This document shows positions 17,757 through 26,521 of a DNA stretch of 64,000 bases, piece after piece. The stretch is from positions 3,410,001-3,474,000 of the forward strand of contig NZ_CP084580.1 of NCBI RefSeq assembly GCF_021869765.1, in the 5' to 3' direction. Numbering within the stretch: the stretch's first letter is position 1; the number at the start of each line of letters is the position of its first letter. A program made the translations under genes and the position numbers. The notes beneath the pieces are model-generated. The model saw nothing but the letters and a program-made list of their open reading frames with translations. It was not told where the DNA came from and made no database searches. The DNA is from Chryseobacterium sp. MEBOG06 (GTDB lineage Bacteria; Bacteroidota; Bacteroidia; Flavobacteriales; Weeksellaceae).

Positions 17757-18887
17757 TTATTGATCCTGCTTATTCTTTGCCGTGAGTATTTTAGTCTTAA
17801 TTAGGGAAAAAGGCTTTTCAATCAGAAATCTGTACAATAGCCCCCCTGAAAAACAAGCCACCAGACAAATGATAATGCATACGTTATCTGAAGTTTGAAT
17901 ATCACGCTGATCCAATATTTTCTGCACAATATGAATAATTCCTTTATGAGAAAGATAAACAGCATAAGATAAAGCTGCTAACTGTGCCGTGATATAAGAC
18001 TCTGACCGATATAGAAATGATGATTTGGAAACAGCAGACATTACAATAATCCCATAACTTACTGCTACCATTGTAAATCCAATTATAGATGCTCCTTTTG
18101 AAACCTGGTCATTGCACACCCAAAATGATGTGCATAACAACAATAGTCCCAAAAAGAAAAATTGGTTTCCGTTATTATGAACGATTCTTTTAAATACTGA
18201 TGAAAATTGCATTAAGTAACCAATCAATACTCCTACTCCAATCCCATCCAGCCTGGTATGAGTGGGATAATAAATCTTCATATACCATAAACGCCAAAAA
18301 GCCAGCGAACCATTTTCTGCGGGAGCAATATATTCATTCCATATGATGAATCTTGAAATCATTGAAAAAATAATTGCTGATATGATCAAAACAGTAAGGT
18401 ACTTAAGTAAACCGGTTCTGGCCAGAATAAGAAGAACCACAGGAAGAGCAAGATAAAATTGTTCTTCAATACACAATGACCAAGCATGAGAGAACGTCCC
18501 CTTATCAATGACGTTTAATCCATAGTTCTGCGTAAAAGTCACAAATTTCCATACAGAAGACAGGGCCTCCTTTTCCCTGAAAAAAGGAAATGTAAAATAC
18601 AGGAAAAGCGTAAAAAAATAAGCCGGAATAATTCTAAAAAAACGCTTTATATAAAACGTTTTTAAATGAAGTTTTCCCTTTTTATCAATTTCTTTAAATA
18701 ACTGACCGGAGATCAGGAAACCGCTTAAAACAAAAAAAAGGTCAACCCCTGTCCATCCGAATTTCCCAACATTATCAATCCATAAAGGATGATTAAATGC
18801 CCTGTAATGGTACATTAATACCAATAAAATAGCGGCAGTTCTCAGGTGGTCCAATCCATAAAGTCTTTCTGAACGATCTGTTATCAT
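17757..18887 (-). CDS. acyltransferase 3 family membrane protein
   Basis: A 376-residue inner-membrane protein of about ten hydrophobic helices. The N-terminal family signature is clear: RLYGLDHLRTAAILLVLMYH (the R/H motif) and GVDLFFVLSGFLISGQL, then FYIKRFFRIIPAYFFTLF. The second catalytic region is FSHAWSLCIEEQFYLALPVV, with the conserved EEQFY. Members O-acetylate or otherwise acylate surface polysaccharides, LPS or peptidoglycan. No glycan cluster lies beside it, so the acceptor is unknown. It is divergent from the LytS/LytTR genes. Confidence 0.9.
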   Translation of the reverse strand: MITDRSERLYGLDHLRTAAILLVLMYHYRAFNHPLWIDNVGKFGWTGVDLFFVLSGFLISGQLFKEIDKKGKLHLKTFYIKRFFRIIPAYFFTLFLYFTFPFFREKEALSSVWKFVTFTQNYGLNVIDKGTFSHAWSLCIEEQFYLALPVVLLILARTGLLKYLTVLIISAIIFSMISRFIIWNEYIAPAENGSLAFWRLWYMKIYYPTHTRLDGIGVGVLIGYLMQFSSVFKRIVHNNGNQFFFLGLLLLCTSFWVCNDQVSKGASIIGFTMVAVSYGIIVMSAVSKSSFLYRSESYITAQLAALSYAVYLSHKGIIHIVQKILDQRDIQTSDNVCIIICLVACFSGGLLYRFLIEKPFSLIKTKILTAKNKQDQ

Positions 18888-19058
18888 ATTTTTTCCTGCA
18901 AATATTGTCTATTTACATCCCATTTTCCACCTCACGATCCGGAAAGTACATGATAAGGTGCCAACTGTAAAAAAGACTGCCTGCATACATAATAACGCTG
19001 TCTGCCTTGATTTCATTACCTTTCACAGAATTTTTATGTATTGTATTCTAAGTTTTTA

Positions 19059-19066
19059 TATTTTTG
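19059..19066 (+). promoter_or_regulatory. -7 box immediately upstream of the sensor kinase
   Basis: TATTTTTG ends only 6 nt before the ATG at 19073, so the transcript would be leaderless or nearly so. A TTG at 19041-19043 lies 15 bp upstream, shorter than the usual spacing. Confidence 0.45.
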
Positions 19067-19072
19067 ATCATC

Positions 19073-20134
19073 ATGAAAACCGGACAAGAAACTCACATCA
19101 GACAATATCTATATTTTCAGTTATTATTCTGGCCTGCTTTATTTCTATTCGGGATCGGAAGAACGTATGGTGAGTATAGTGACGGGAGTGTCAGGGAAAT
19201 GGCAATTTATAATTTCTGCCACTGGATTTTTCAGATTATAGGGGCCAACTTTATTTACTATGTCCTTATTCGTCATTTTCTGGATCGCAAAAAGTATATT
19301 GAGTTTACGCTCTCTCTTATCGCCAGTCTGTACCTTTTTTCGGTTATCAACAGAGTCTTTATTGTTCATATAGCCGAACCTTTTTTCATCAATGAACAGA
19401 AAGACAGCTTTATCAGTATTGTAACAGATATCAGGTATCTTTTATTTCATTACACATTTCCCATTATCAGCGGGGCATTTATATTTATTTCTATCATGTT
19501 TATTATCCGTTATAAAGATGAAAAAGAACGTACTATCAGATTGCTGAAAGAGAAAACTGAACTTGAATTAAAGTCGCTGAAGTCACAGCTCCATCCTCAC
19601 TTTCTGTTCAACACCCTGAATAATATTTATTCACTGTCACTAAGCCATTCTGATAAAACTTCACAGTCTATCAGCCAGCTTTCCGATATTTTGGACTATA
19701 TTCTGTATAAAGGTCAGAAAAAATGGGTTCCCATTTCTGACGAACTGGCGATTATTGATCATTATATAGCATTGGAAAGTCTCCGGTATCATGACGAAAG
19801 ATTGAAAATAAGCAGACAGATAACACTCCATTCTTCCAATACCGTACCTCCCCTTCTTTATCTTACTCTAGTAGAAAATGCGTTTAAACACGGTGCAGGA
19901 AAAAGCTCAGAACCTACCGAAATAAAGATCGAAGTAGAAACGAATGAAAAATATTCTGTTTTTAAAATTGAAAACAATGATACCGGAACTCAGAATACCA
20001 ATGAAAAAGGAATCGGACTTCAAAATATAAAAAAACAGTTGCAGCATCATTATCTGGAAAATTTTGAGTTCAATATCTCCCACAAAAACCATATTTTTAA
20101 GGTTGAAATAATCACTCCTTCACAACATGATTAA
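19073..20134 (+). CDS. LytS-type sensor histidine kinase
   Basis: A 353-residue membrane kinase. Four hydrophobic segments (about residues 13-30, 45-66, 78-98 and 128-147) precede a short coiled region and the His_kinase domain, with the phospho-acceptor motif SQLHPHFLFNTLNNIYSLS (His176) and the Asn box VENAFKHGAG. The G-box is GIGLQNIKKQL. I start at the ATG at 19073 instead of the TTG at 19064, which is part of the -7 box. The gene overlaps the response-regulator gene by 8 nt, so the two act as a pair. The signal is unknown. Confidence 0.9.
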   Translation: MKTGQETHIRQYLYFQLLFWPALFLFGIGRTYGEYSDGSVREMAIYNFCHWIFQIIGANFIYYVLIRHFLDRKKYIEFTLSLIASLYLFSVINRVFIVHIAEPFFINEQKDSFISIVTDIRYLLFHYTFPIISGAFIFISIMFIIRYKDEKERTIRLLKEKTELELKSLKSQLHPHFLFNTLNNIYSLSLSHSDKTSQSISQLSDILDYILYKGQKKWVPISDELAIIDHYIALESLRYHDERLKISRQITLHSSNTVPPLLYLTLVENAFKHGAGKSSEPTEIKIEVETNEKYSVFKIENNDTGTQNTNEKGIGLQNIKKQLQHHYLENFEFNISHKNHIFKVEIITPSQHD

Positions 20135-20822
20135 CTGCATTATTGTAGACGACGAGCCACTGGCGGCATCATTACTGGAAAATCATATTTCCAAAATTGA
20201 TAGTTTAAAACTGATTGGAAAAGCAACAAATGCATTGGAAGCTTATAAAGTTCTTCAAAACCAGGCAGTGGAACTTATGTTTCTGGATATTCAGATGCCT
20301 CATCTCAACGGAATCGATTTTCTAAAATCTCTACCTCAGAAACCAAGAACTATTTTCACCACCGCTTATCGTGATTTTGCAATTGAAGGTTTTGAGCTCG
20401 AAGCTGTAGATTATCTTTTGAAACCCATCACTTTTGAACGCTTCTTCAGATCGGTAGAACGTATACTGAGAAATACATCTGATGTGAAAGATGATTTTAT
20501 GATCATTAAAACTGAAGGAATCCACAAGAAACTTTCTCTTTCAGAAATCGTTTATTTTGAAAGTCAGGGAAACGATGTGAAAATAGTTCTGGCTAATCAG
20601 GAAAGCATTATATCTAAAAGTAAGTTAGCGAATCTCGAAGCAGCACTTTCAGACAAGGGATTTGTAAGAGTTCACAGGTCTTTCATCATCAATACGGAGT
20701 GTGTCACCGCTTTCAGTACTCATGAAATATTTCTCGGACGATATGAAATTCCTGTCGGACGAAGTTATAAAAAAGAATATGATTCTTTTACCTCTGTTAT
20801 TTTAAAGAATAAACTTCTATAA
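20127..20822 (+). CDS. LytTR family response regulator
   Basis: A 231-residue two-domain regulator. The receiver domain (1-120) has acidic pair D8-D9 and the phospho-acceptor Asp54 in MFLDIQMPHLNG, with the later Lys in LLKPITFERF. The C-terminal LytTR DNA-binding domain (about 133-228) includes IVYFESQGNDVKIV and FVRVHRSFIIN. It is phosphorylated by the kinase encoded just upstream with an 8-nt overlap. No target operon is evident nearby; candidates would be genes with paired LytTR direct repeats. Confidence 0.93.
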   Translation: MINCIIVDDEPLAASLLENHISKIDSLKLIGKATNALEAYKVLQNQAVELMFLDIQMPHLNGIDFLKSLPQKPRTIFTTAYRDFAIEGFELEAVDYLLKPITFERFFRSVERILRNTSDVKDDFMIIKTEGIHKKLSLSEIVYFESQGNDVKIVLANQESIISKSKLANLEAALSDKGFVRVHRSFIINTECVTAFSTHEIFLGRYEIPVGRSYKKEYDSFTSVILKNKLL

Positions 20823-20908
20823 AACTGTATACAAACCATTTAACAATAAAATAATCCTGCAACCAATTTCAAGACTATTATTTTTAATATTTATTTTTAA
20901 CATTTCTT

Positions 20909-20934
20909 AATATCACTTCTCTGTGAGTGATATT
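20909..20934 (+). terminator. hairpin terminator after the LytTR gene
   Basis: AATATCACT (20909-20917) pairs with AGTGATATT (20926-20934) around an 8-nt loop. A TTTTT run follows 7 nt later. Confidence 0.6.
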
Positions 20935-21106
20935 GAGATCTGTTTTTCAACGCATTACAGCGCATTAATTTTTTTAATTTTCTACGGTCATTTTCTAAAG
21001 AACATTTTACAAAAATGAAATAATCAAATGATTTACAATCCGTTGCAACAGCAGTAAAGTACATGATGTTAGCTGATACTCTCTTATAAATATTAAAAAA
21101 AAATGC

Positions 21107-21114
21107 TATTTTTG
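21107..21114 (+). promoter_or_regulatory. -7 box candidate for the 188-residue secreted protein
   Basis: TATTTTTG matches TAnnTTTG. It would give a leader of about 75 nt to the ATG at 21197. No -33 element is seen at the right distance. Confidence 0.4.
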
Positions 21115-21196
21115 CCACAACGAATAAAATTGCTTTTTAGCATTTTTATTAGTAAGTTTATGTGCACCAAATTTATAAAACATTAAAATTCATTCC

Positions 21197-21763
21197 ATGA
21201 GAAAAATAATTCTACTTATTACATGTATGTTCAGTATTTCAGTTTTCTCGCAGATTAAAGTCTTGAAAAATGAAAGTTTGGTGGAAATCGGTAAAGATAA
21301 TTCTGTTGGTTTATATAAAAAGGAAGACAAATTTACTATCAATTACCAGGATCTGAATACCAGTAACCTGAATACGATCAGATCTTTTTCATTTCAAAAT
21401 CTGAATGGAGATGTATCTGGACTTTATAAGCTAATTATGGATGGCTTTATATCTGTTCCTGATGAAAATATAGTCCTGGAACTTCCTAATGATATTATTG
21501 AACTTCACTACGAGAAAAACTACGGCCAGCAAACGGTACAGTTTATCCAGATAATTAATAAAAACCGAAAATATGTTGGTAAATCACAGTTTTTAAACCA
21601 AAAACAGGTTGACAAAGTATTCGGAAAAACAAACGGAAAATCGGCATTGTATGATAAGCCGGCCGCCATTAATCATAATGTACCCGCCAAATCAGGCTCT
21701 AATACTTCCTCTGGTACTAATTCAGGATCCGGTGTTGGAAATGGAAAAAAATCAAGAAAATAA
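21197..21763 (+). CDS. hypothetical secreted protein with Gly/Ser-rich tail
   Basis: 188 residues with signal peptide MRKIILLITCMFSISVFS. The middle is mixed alpha/beta with repeated short strands (FTINYQDLNTSNLNTIRSFS, then IIELHYEKNYGQQTVQFIQI). The last 25 residues are low-complexity Ser/Gly/Asn ending in KKSRK. I recognise no domain. It has its own -7 box and terminator, so it is probably monocistronic. It is likely a periplasmic or outer-membrane-associated protein specific to this group. Confidence 0.7.
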   Translation: MRKIILLITCMFSISVFSQIKVLKNESLVEIGKDNSVGLYKKEDKFTINYQDLNTSNLNTIRSFSFQNLNGDVSGLYKLIMDGFISVPDENIVLELPNDIIELHYEKNYGQQTVQFIQIINKNRKYVGKSQFLNQKQVDKVFGKTNGKSALYDKPAAINHNVPAKSGSNTSSGTNSGSGVGNGKKSRK

Positions 21764-21784
21764 TTATAATTTATAAATATTACG

Positions 21785-21812
21785 AAACTCATTCCAGCGG
21801 ATGAGTTTTTTT
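21785..21812 (+). terminator. hairpin terminator with T-run
   Basis: AAACTCAT (21785-21792) pairs with ATGAGTTT (21801-21808) around TCCAGCGG, followed by T residues to 21812. Confidence 0.8.
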
Positions 21813-21816
21813 ATTT

Positions 21817-21824
21817 TATTTTTG
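21817..21824 (+). promoter_or_regulatory. -7 box upstream of the ABC ATPase gene
   Basis: TATTTTTG, 20 nt before the ATG at 21844, directly after the preceding terminator. The expected start is near 21830. Confidence 0.5.
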
Positions 21825-21843
21825 CAGAAAGATATTAAAAATT

Positions 21844-22548
21844 ATGCCGCTTCAGATAATCAATCTAACCAAAAAATTTGGTGAACAAACTGCTCTTGAC
21901 ACCATCAACATATCTATTGATAAAAATGAAATCATCGGTCTTCTGGGCCCAAACGGAGCAGGAAAATCAACCCTGATGAAATCCATTGTAGGAGCGTTGA
22001 AGATTGATCAGGGAGAAATCATCTTTAACGGTTTAAATATTTCCGATCATGAGATTGAAAGCAAGAAGAAAATTGGATTTCTTCCCGAAAACAATCCACT
22101 GTATCTGGAAATGTATATAAAAGAATACCTTCAGTTTGTAGCTAATATTCACAAAATCTCAGAATCCAGAGTAGATGAGGTGATTGAACTGGTAGGAATT
22201 ACTCCTGAAAAATCAAAGAAAATCGGTCAGCTTTCCAAAGGATACAAACAACGTGTAGGATTGGCACAGGCCATTATTCATGAACCAGACCTTTTGATTC
22301 TGGATGAACCTACCAATGGGCTGGATCCCAATCAGATTATAGAAATCAGAAATGTGATCAAAGAAATTGGCCAGCAAAAAACGGTTTTATTATCTACTCA
22401 CATTATGCAGGAAGTGGAAGCGCTTTGCTCAAGGGTTATTCTTATTCATCAGGGAAATATTCTTCAGGACTGCCCTATTGATGAATTTAAGGGAAGGTTT
22501 GAAAGCCTGGAAGAGGCTTTTGCAAGCTATACAGCTGCTACAAAATAA
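21844..22548 (+). CDS. ABC transporter ATP-binding protein, GldA-like
   Basis: A 234-residue cytosolic ATPase. Walker A is GLLGPNGAGKSTLMKS, the Q-loop region IGFLPENNPLYLEMY, the signature LSKGYKQRVGLAQA, Walker B LLILDEPTNGLD, and the H-loop STHIMQE. The LPENNPLYLEMYIKEYLQF stretch resembles flavobacterial GldA of the gliding-associated exporter, but GldA proteins are about 300 residues and this one lacks the C-terminal extension. No permease gene (GldF/GldG-like) is adjacent, so the membrane partner must be encoded elsewhere. It is monocistronic between two terminators. Confidence 0.88.
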   Translation: MPLQIINLTKKFGEQTALDTINISIDKNEIIGLLGPNGAGKSTLMKSIVGALKIDQGEIIFNGLNISDHEIESKKKIGFLPENNPLYLEMYIKEYLQFVANIHKISESRVDEVIELVGITPEKSKKIGQLSKGYKQRVGLAQAIIHEPDLLILDEPTNGLDPNQIIEIRNVIKEIGQQKTVLLSTHIMQEVEALCSRVILIHQGNILQDCPIDEFKGRFESLEEAFASYTAATK

Positions 22549-22560
22549 AAAGTTTTACAC

Positions 22561-22606
22561 AGAATAACAAAGAAATGGTTTTCTACACCCTTTGTTATTC
22601 TTTTTT
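22561..22606 (+). terminator. hairpin terminator after the ABC ATPase
   Basis: AGAATAACAAAG (22561-22572) pairs with CTTTGTTATTCT (22590-22601) over 12 bp; a T-run reaches 22606. Confidence 0.85.
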
Positions 22607-22760
22607 AATATTTTATAAAAGACCTTCGAAATCTGTTGAATCAGCGATAACCCGGAACACCTATAATCTCAATAAATTGAATATAAGTCAGTTAAAGTAC
22701 TGATTTTATAATGGCTCCATATTTGATTAGCTTTCAATGTTAAACCAATAACCGATTAAT

Positions 22761-23201
22761 ATGATCAAGCATCTTTTATTAGGAACTTTCTGCTTAGCTC
22801 AGTTTTCTTTAGCATATGCCAAAGAAGTTCCGCATGATTCAACACCGGACCGTTTTATTACTTCTTCTACTTTTCAAAAAGTACCAAAGACCGTAATTAT
22901 TAAAACCAAAAAGTTCAAGATACGAATTGATAAGCAGCCCAACGGAAAATACCTTTACCAGGCCTGGAATGCCAATGCCAATATCACCAGCAAACCAAGC
23001 ATGATCATAGGTGACGGAGAACTGATCCCGGACGGGTCAGGAGGTAATTATTATTTCTCTTTCAGTAATGAAGGTCATACATACCAGATCTGGAGAAATT
23101 ATCTGACAGATTCTGCGAAGAAAGCACCATACACATTAGTTGTAAGCGATGTTAACGATAACGAAATTGTACGTCAGGACGGATATGTGGTTAAAAAATA
23201 G
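22761..23201 (+). CDS. hypothetical secreted protein
   Basis: 146 residues with signal peptide MIKHLLLGTFCLAQFSLAYA and predicted mature start KEVPHD. The mature part looks beta-rich (VIIKTKKFKIRIDKQPNGKY, then GNYYFSFSNEGHTYQIWRN) and has no Cys. No family is recognised. It is a single gene between two terminators, likely a small periplasmic or surface protein. Confidence 0.7.
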   Translation: MIKHLLLGTFCLAQFSLAYAKEVPHDSTPDRFITSSTFQKVPKTVIIKTKKFKIRIDKQPNGKYLYQAWNANANITSKPSMIIGDGELIPDGSGGNYYFSFSNEGHTYQIWRNYLTDSAKKAPYTLVVSDVNDNEIVRQDGYVVKK

Positions 23202-23265
23202 AATATAATAATACCCACCAACCGTATCAAAAATCTTTCAGTAAACTGATTGTAATAAAGAATAG

Positions 23266-23287
23266 AATCCTGTATTGATACAGGATT
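23266..23287. terminator. bidirectional hairpin terminator
   Basis: AATCCTGTA (23266-23274) pairs with TACAGGATT (23279-23287) around TTGA, followed by T residues. It separates the convergent secreted-protein and patatin genes. Confidence 0.75.
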
Positions 23288-23290
23288 TTT

Positions 23291-24091
23291 TTATGTTCCG
23301 GCTTGTTTTAATTCTGTAAGGAAACCACTGCCTTCATAACTTTCATCCGCAGCTTTGTAACCGATATTAAAAATCTGTTCCAAACGGTCTTTTCCCCGTT
23401 CAAAAGTTCCGTAAGTAGATAATTCCTGAGAGGAAATAAACCAGTCACAATAATCAAACTTCACTTTTTCAATCCTGTAGGAAAGAAGGTCGTAAGAACG
23501 GGAAACAATGGCTTTGATTGAGTTCAGGTCTTTAATCTTTGCATCATTGGGAGGGGAAACAAATACCCCAATCAGCTTATCACAGGTCTCTCTGATAATA
23601 TCGGCAGGGAAATTATTCAGGACTCCCCCATCACAGTACATTTCATCTCCTATAATATAAGGAGTTGTGATACCGGGAATAGAGCAAGAAGCAATAATAG
23701 CATCTACAATTTCGAAATCTTTATCGAAAATCTTCTGAGTCCCCGAAACCAGTTCTGTGGCTACAATTTTCACTTCAATATCCAGATCTCCCAGTTTCAT
23801 ATCATGAAAAATAGGTTTTAGATAGTTTCTGAAAATGATGGAAGATACCAGCCCCGGCTGGTTAAATGCAAAATGTTTCCAGTTGAAAAAATAAACCGAA
23901 TTGAAAAAATCAAGGATTTCTTCCGGAGTCTTTCCGATGGCATGAAGGCATCCTACAATAGATCCTGCACTGCAACAAGAAAGGATATCTACGGCTACTC
24001 CTTTTTCATTCAAGAATTTTAATACTCCTGCATGGGCGATTCCTTTAGTACCACCTCCTGATAAAACAAGTCCGACTTTCTCAAAATTCAT
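23291..24091 (-). CDS. patatin-like phospholipase
   Basis: A 266-residue acyl hydrolase of the RssA/patatin family. The oxyanion loop is LSGGGTKGIAHAG. The nucleophile elbow is SCCSAGSIVG with Ser41; the first Gly of G-x-S-x-G is Cys39 here. The dyad Asp154 is in CDGGVLNN. I start at the ATG at 24091, which places the GGG motif in its usual position; the reading frame runs 7 codons further up. There is no signal peptide, so it is probably cytosolic, acting on lipid or acyl esters. It is a single gene with no pathway neighbours. Confidence 0.88.
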   Translation of the reverse strand: MNFEKVGLVLSGGGTKGIAHAGVLKFLNEKGVAVDILSCCSAGSIVGCLHAIGKTPEEILDFFNSVYFFNWKHFAFNQPGLVSSIIFRNYLKPIFHDMKLGDLDIEVKIVATELVSGTQKIFDKDFEIVDAIIASCSIPGITTPYIIGDEMYCDGGVLNNFPADIIRETCDKLIGVFVSPPNDAKIKDLNSIKAIVSRSYDLLSYRIEKVKFDYCDWFISSQELSTYGTFERGKDRLEQIFNIGYKAADESYEGSGFLTELKQAGT

Positions 24092-24218
24092 AGAATAAAT
24101 GTAAGAAAACAAGACGATATAATCGGATTATTTTTTTTAAATACGCTGATTTTACATTATTTTTAACATAAATAAATTTATCATTAAATATGAAGAGTGG
24201 ATTTACAAGAACTAAAAA

Positions 24219-24243
24219 AAACCACAGGTAGAATATGTGGTTT
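24219..24243 (-). terminator. hairpin terminator for the leftward 196-residue gene
   Basis: AAACCACA (24219-24226) pairs with TGTGGTTT (24236-24243). The A-run to its left becomes the U-run of the leftward transcript. Confidence 0.75.
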
Positions 24244-24251
24244 ATATGTAA

Positions 24252-24842
24252 TTAAATTTTATCAATCTTAGCATCATATAGCTGTAGAAGATTGATACAA
24301 TCTTTCTCTGTTTTTGCTGATTCAAGTTTTTCAATCAAATCAGGATAGTCCTTAAATATCTTTTTAAAAACACTTTTAGACAGGTCAGTAAAACCATAAA
24401 TCTTTTTTTTACTTTTATCAATAACATGCTCTCTGATTTCAAGACCGATACTAAGAGCCGAGTTATAAAAACTTCTATACCAATTTATATTATTTCCTTC
24501 ATATATTATTTCAACTAAACCTTGATCTTTTGGCAGTTTATCTGAAGAAGCATAATATTCATGATTTATATTATTCTCGTCAGTAATTTTGATGTATTTT
24601 ACATCACTTGGTTGTATCCAGGTCTCATTTCCGGCATTATCACGTATTTTCATTTTGAATACAATGGTAGCAAAAGAATACTTTTTGTTTGTAAACTTAC
24701 CTATATTCCTGACTTTAGCTTTTATTGTATCACTTGAGCTTTTCAGGATATATTTTACCGGAAAATATCCTTTATCCACATTTTCCTGAGAAAAACCTAG
24801 CATAAAACAAAAGAATGCGAATAAAAAGATAATTTTTTTCAT
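24252..24842 (-). CDS. hypothetical secreted protein
   Basis: 196 residues with signal peptide MKKIIFLFAFFCFMLGFSQ. The mature N-terminal half looks like a small beta domain (GYFPVKYILKSSSDTIKAKV, then WIQPSDVKYIKITDENN) and the C-terminal 60 residues are helical and Lys-rich, ending LLQLYDAKIDKI. No named family is recognised. It has its own terminator, and the lpd terminator lies directly upstream, so it is monocistronic. Confidence 0.7.
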   Translation of the reverse strand: MKKIIFLFAFFCFMLGFSQENVDKGYFPVKYILKSSSDTIKAKVRNIGKFTNKKYSFATIVFKMKIRDNAGNETWIQPSDVKYIKITDENNINHEYYASSDKLPKDQGLVEIIYEGNNINWYRSFYNSALSIGLEIREHVIDKSKKKIYGFTDLSKSVFKKIFKDYPDLIEKLESAKTEKDCINLLQLYDAKIDKI

Positions 24843-24855
24843 AATAATATTTAAA

Positions 24856-24879
24856 AAAGCTCAGATAAATCTGAGCTTT
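24856..24879 (-). terminator. hairpin terminator after lpdA
   Basis: AAAGCTCAGA (24856-24865) pairs with TCTGAGCTTT (24870-24879) around TAAA. The A-run on its left gives the U-run for the leftward lpdA transcript. Confidence 0.85.
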
Positions 24880-24905
24880 CATTATTTATATTTCTTTACA
24901 TTTAA

Positions 24906-26294
24906 TTAAATGTGGATCACTTCACCATAAGCTGCTGCTGCTGCTTCCATGATGGCTTCTGAAACAGTTGGGTGCGGGTGGATAGACTTGATAATCTCAT
25001 GACCTGTAGTTTCAAGTTTTCTTGCTACAACAGCCTCAGCTACCATATCCGTTACTCCTTCTCCAATCATGTGGCATCCTAACCATTCACCATATTTAGC
25101 ATCGAAAATTACTTTGATAAACCCGTCTGTATTCCCGTTAGCAGTTGCTTTACCACTTGCAGAAAGAGGGAATTTACCAACTTTGATTTCGTATCCTTTT
25201 TCTTTAGCCTGCTTCTCAGTAAGACCTACAGAAGCTACTTCAGGGTGACAGTAAGTACATCCAGGGATATTGCCATAGTCGATCTTCTCAACGTGCATTC
25301 CTTTGATTTTTTCTACACAAGTGATTCCTTCAGCAGAAGCAACGTGAGCTAATGCCTGAGTAGGAATGATATCTCCGATTGCATAGTAACCCGGTGCAGA
25401 AGTTTCATACCACTCGTTTACCAGTACTCTTCCTTTATCTGTCTGAATACCTACTTCTTCCAGTCCGATGTTCTCGATGTTTGCAGCAATACCTACAGCA
25501 GATAATAACATATCAGCCTCCAGCGTGATGTTTCCGTTAGCCGTTTTCACGTTAGCTTTTACACCTTCGCCACTTGTATCAACGCTTTCTACAGACGCAT
25601 TGGTCATAATTTCAATTCCTGATTTTTTCAGAGATTTTTCTAAGTGCTTAGAAACTTCCTCATCCTCTACAGGAACGATATTTGGCATAAATTCAACAAC
25701 AGTTACTTTTGTTCCCATTGTATTATAGAAATCAGCAAATTCTACTCCAATAGCTCCAGAACCTACAACAATCATAGATTTTGGCTGCTCAGGAAGAGAC
25801 AATGCCTGTCTGTATCCGATTACTTTTTTACCATCCTGCGGTAAGTTTGGCAATTCTCTTGAACGAGCTCCTGTAGCAATGATAATGTGGCTTCCTGAAT
25901 ATTCAGTTACTTTTCCTTCTTTATCTGTAACAGAAACTTTTTTACCTTTCTGTACTTTTGCAGTACCAAGAATTACGTCAATCTTATTCTTTTTCATTAA
26001 GAATTCGATTCCTTTGCTCATTTTGCTGGCAACTCCACGGCTTCTCTGGATCACATTCGGGAATTCAAAGCTTGCCTCCACTTTATTCAATCCATAATCT
26101 TCAGCATGGTTGATATAATGAAAAACCTGAGCTGATTTCAATAAAGCTTTAGTTGGAATACATCCCCAGTTCAAGCAAATTCCTCCTAAGTTTTCTTTCT
26201 CGATAATTGCGGTTTTGAAACCCAACTGTGCTGCTCTGATCGCAGTAACATATCCACCAGGACCACTTCCAATGACAATAATATCGTAATTCAT
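24906..26294 (-). CDS. lpdA: dihydrolipoyl dehydrogenase (E3)
   Basis: 462 residues, the usual E3 length. FAD-binding GSGPGGYVTAIRAAQ is at the N-terminus, the redox disulfide is Cys40/Cys45 in GGICLNWGCIPTK, the NAD site is VVGSGAIGVEFADF, and the C-terminal His-Glu pair lies in SIHPHPTVSEA. It reoxidises dihydrolipoamide of the 2-oxoacid dehydrogenase and glycine cleavage complexes with NAD+. The E1 gene in this window is 21 kb away and no E2 gene is present, so E3 is a separate, probably shared, transcription unit. Confidence 0.96.
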   Translation of the reverse strand: MNYDIIVIGSGPGGYVTAIRAAQLGFKTAIIEKENLGGICLNWGCIPTKALLKSAQVFHYINHAEDYGLNKVEASFEFPNVIQRSRGVASKMSKGIEFLMKKNKIDVILGTAKVQKGKKVSVTDKEGKVTEYSGSHIIIATGARSRELPNLPQDGKKVIGYRQALSLPEQPKSMIVVGSGAIGVEFADFYNTMGTKVTVVEFMPNIVPVEDEEVSKHLEKSLKKSGIEIMTNASVESVDTSGEGVKANVKTANGNITLEADMLLSAVGIAANIENIGLEEVGIQTDKGRVLVNEWYETSAPGYYAIGDIIPTQALAHVASAEGITCVEKIKGMHVEKIDYGNIPGCTYCHPEVASVGLTEKQAKEKGYEIKVGKFPLSASGKATANGNTDGFIKVIFDAKYGEWLGCHMIGEGVTDMVAEAVVARKLETTGHEIIKSIHPHPTVSEAIMEAAAAAYGEVIHI

Positions 26295-26406
26295 TACTTT
26301 AAAAATTTTTATGCGAATTTAAGGAAAAATATTGGATGTTTTATGTTTCTGCCAACCGATCTTAAAATGCAACAACAAGGTGTTTTTATTTAATTTAAAA
26401 CAAGAG

Positions 26407-26431
26407 AAGAGAGCACGATACGCACTCTCTT
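26407..26431 (-). terminator. weak hairpin terminator
   Basis: AAGAGAG (26407-26413) pairs with CTCTCTT (26425-26431) around an 11-nt loop. It is 90 nt past the stop of the leftward 90-residue gene. Confidence 0.5.
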
Positions 26432-26521
26432 TCAATATTATTTATTTTATTTTGAAAATTCCTTAAAATTACAAATGATAAAATTGTCTTTTCTAATTTT
26501 AATACCCGCAATAATTCTGTA

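Larger units (their letters stand above)
20823..21196. other. intergenic region after the two-component genes
   Basis: It holds a terminator hairpin at 20909-20934 and a -7 box at 21107-21114. A 73-codon minus-strand frame at 20897-21118 has no start context or family similarity and runs through both elements, so I do not call it. Otherwise AT-rich with nothing recognisable. Confidence 0.4.

Noticed and set aside
20897-21118. 73-codon minus-strand frame
   Set aside because: It runs through a terminator hairpin and a -7 box, has an atypical composition and no recognisable domain.
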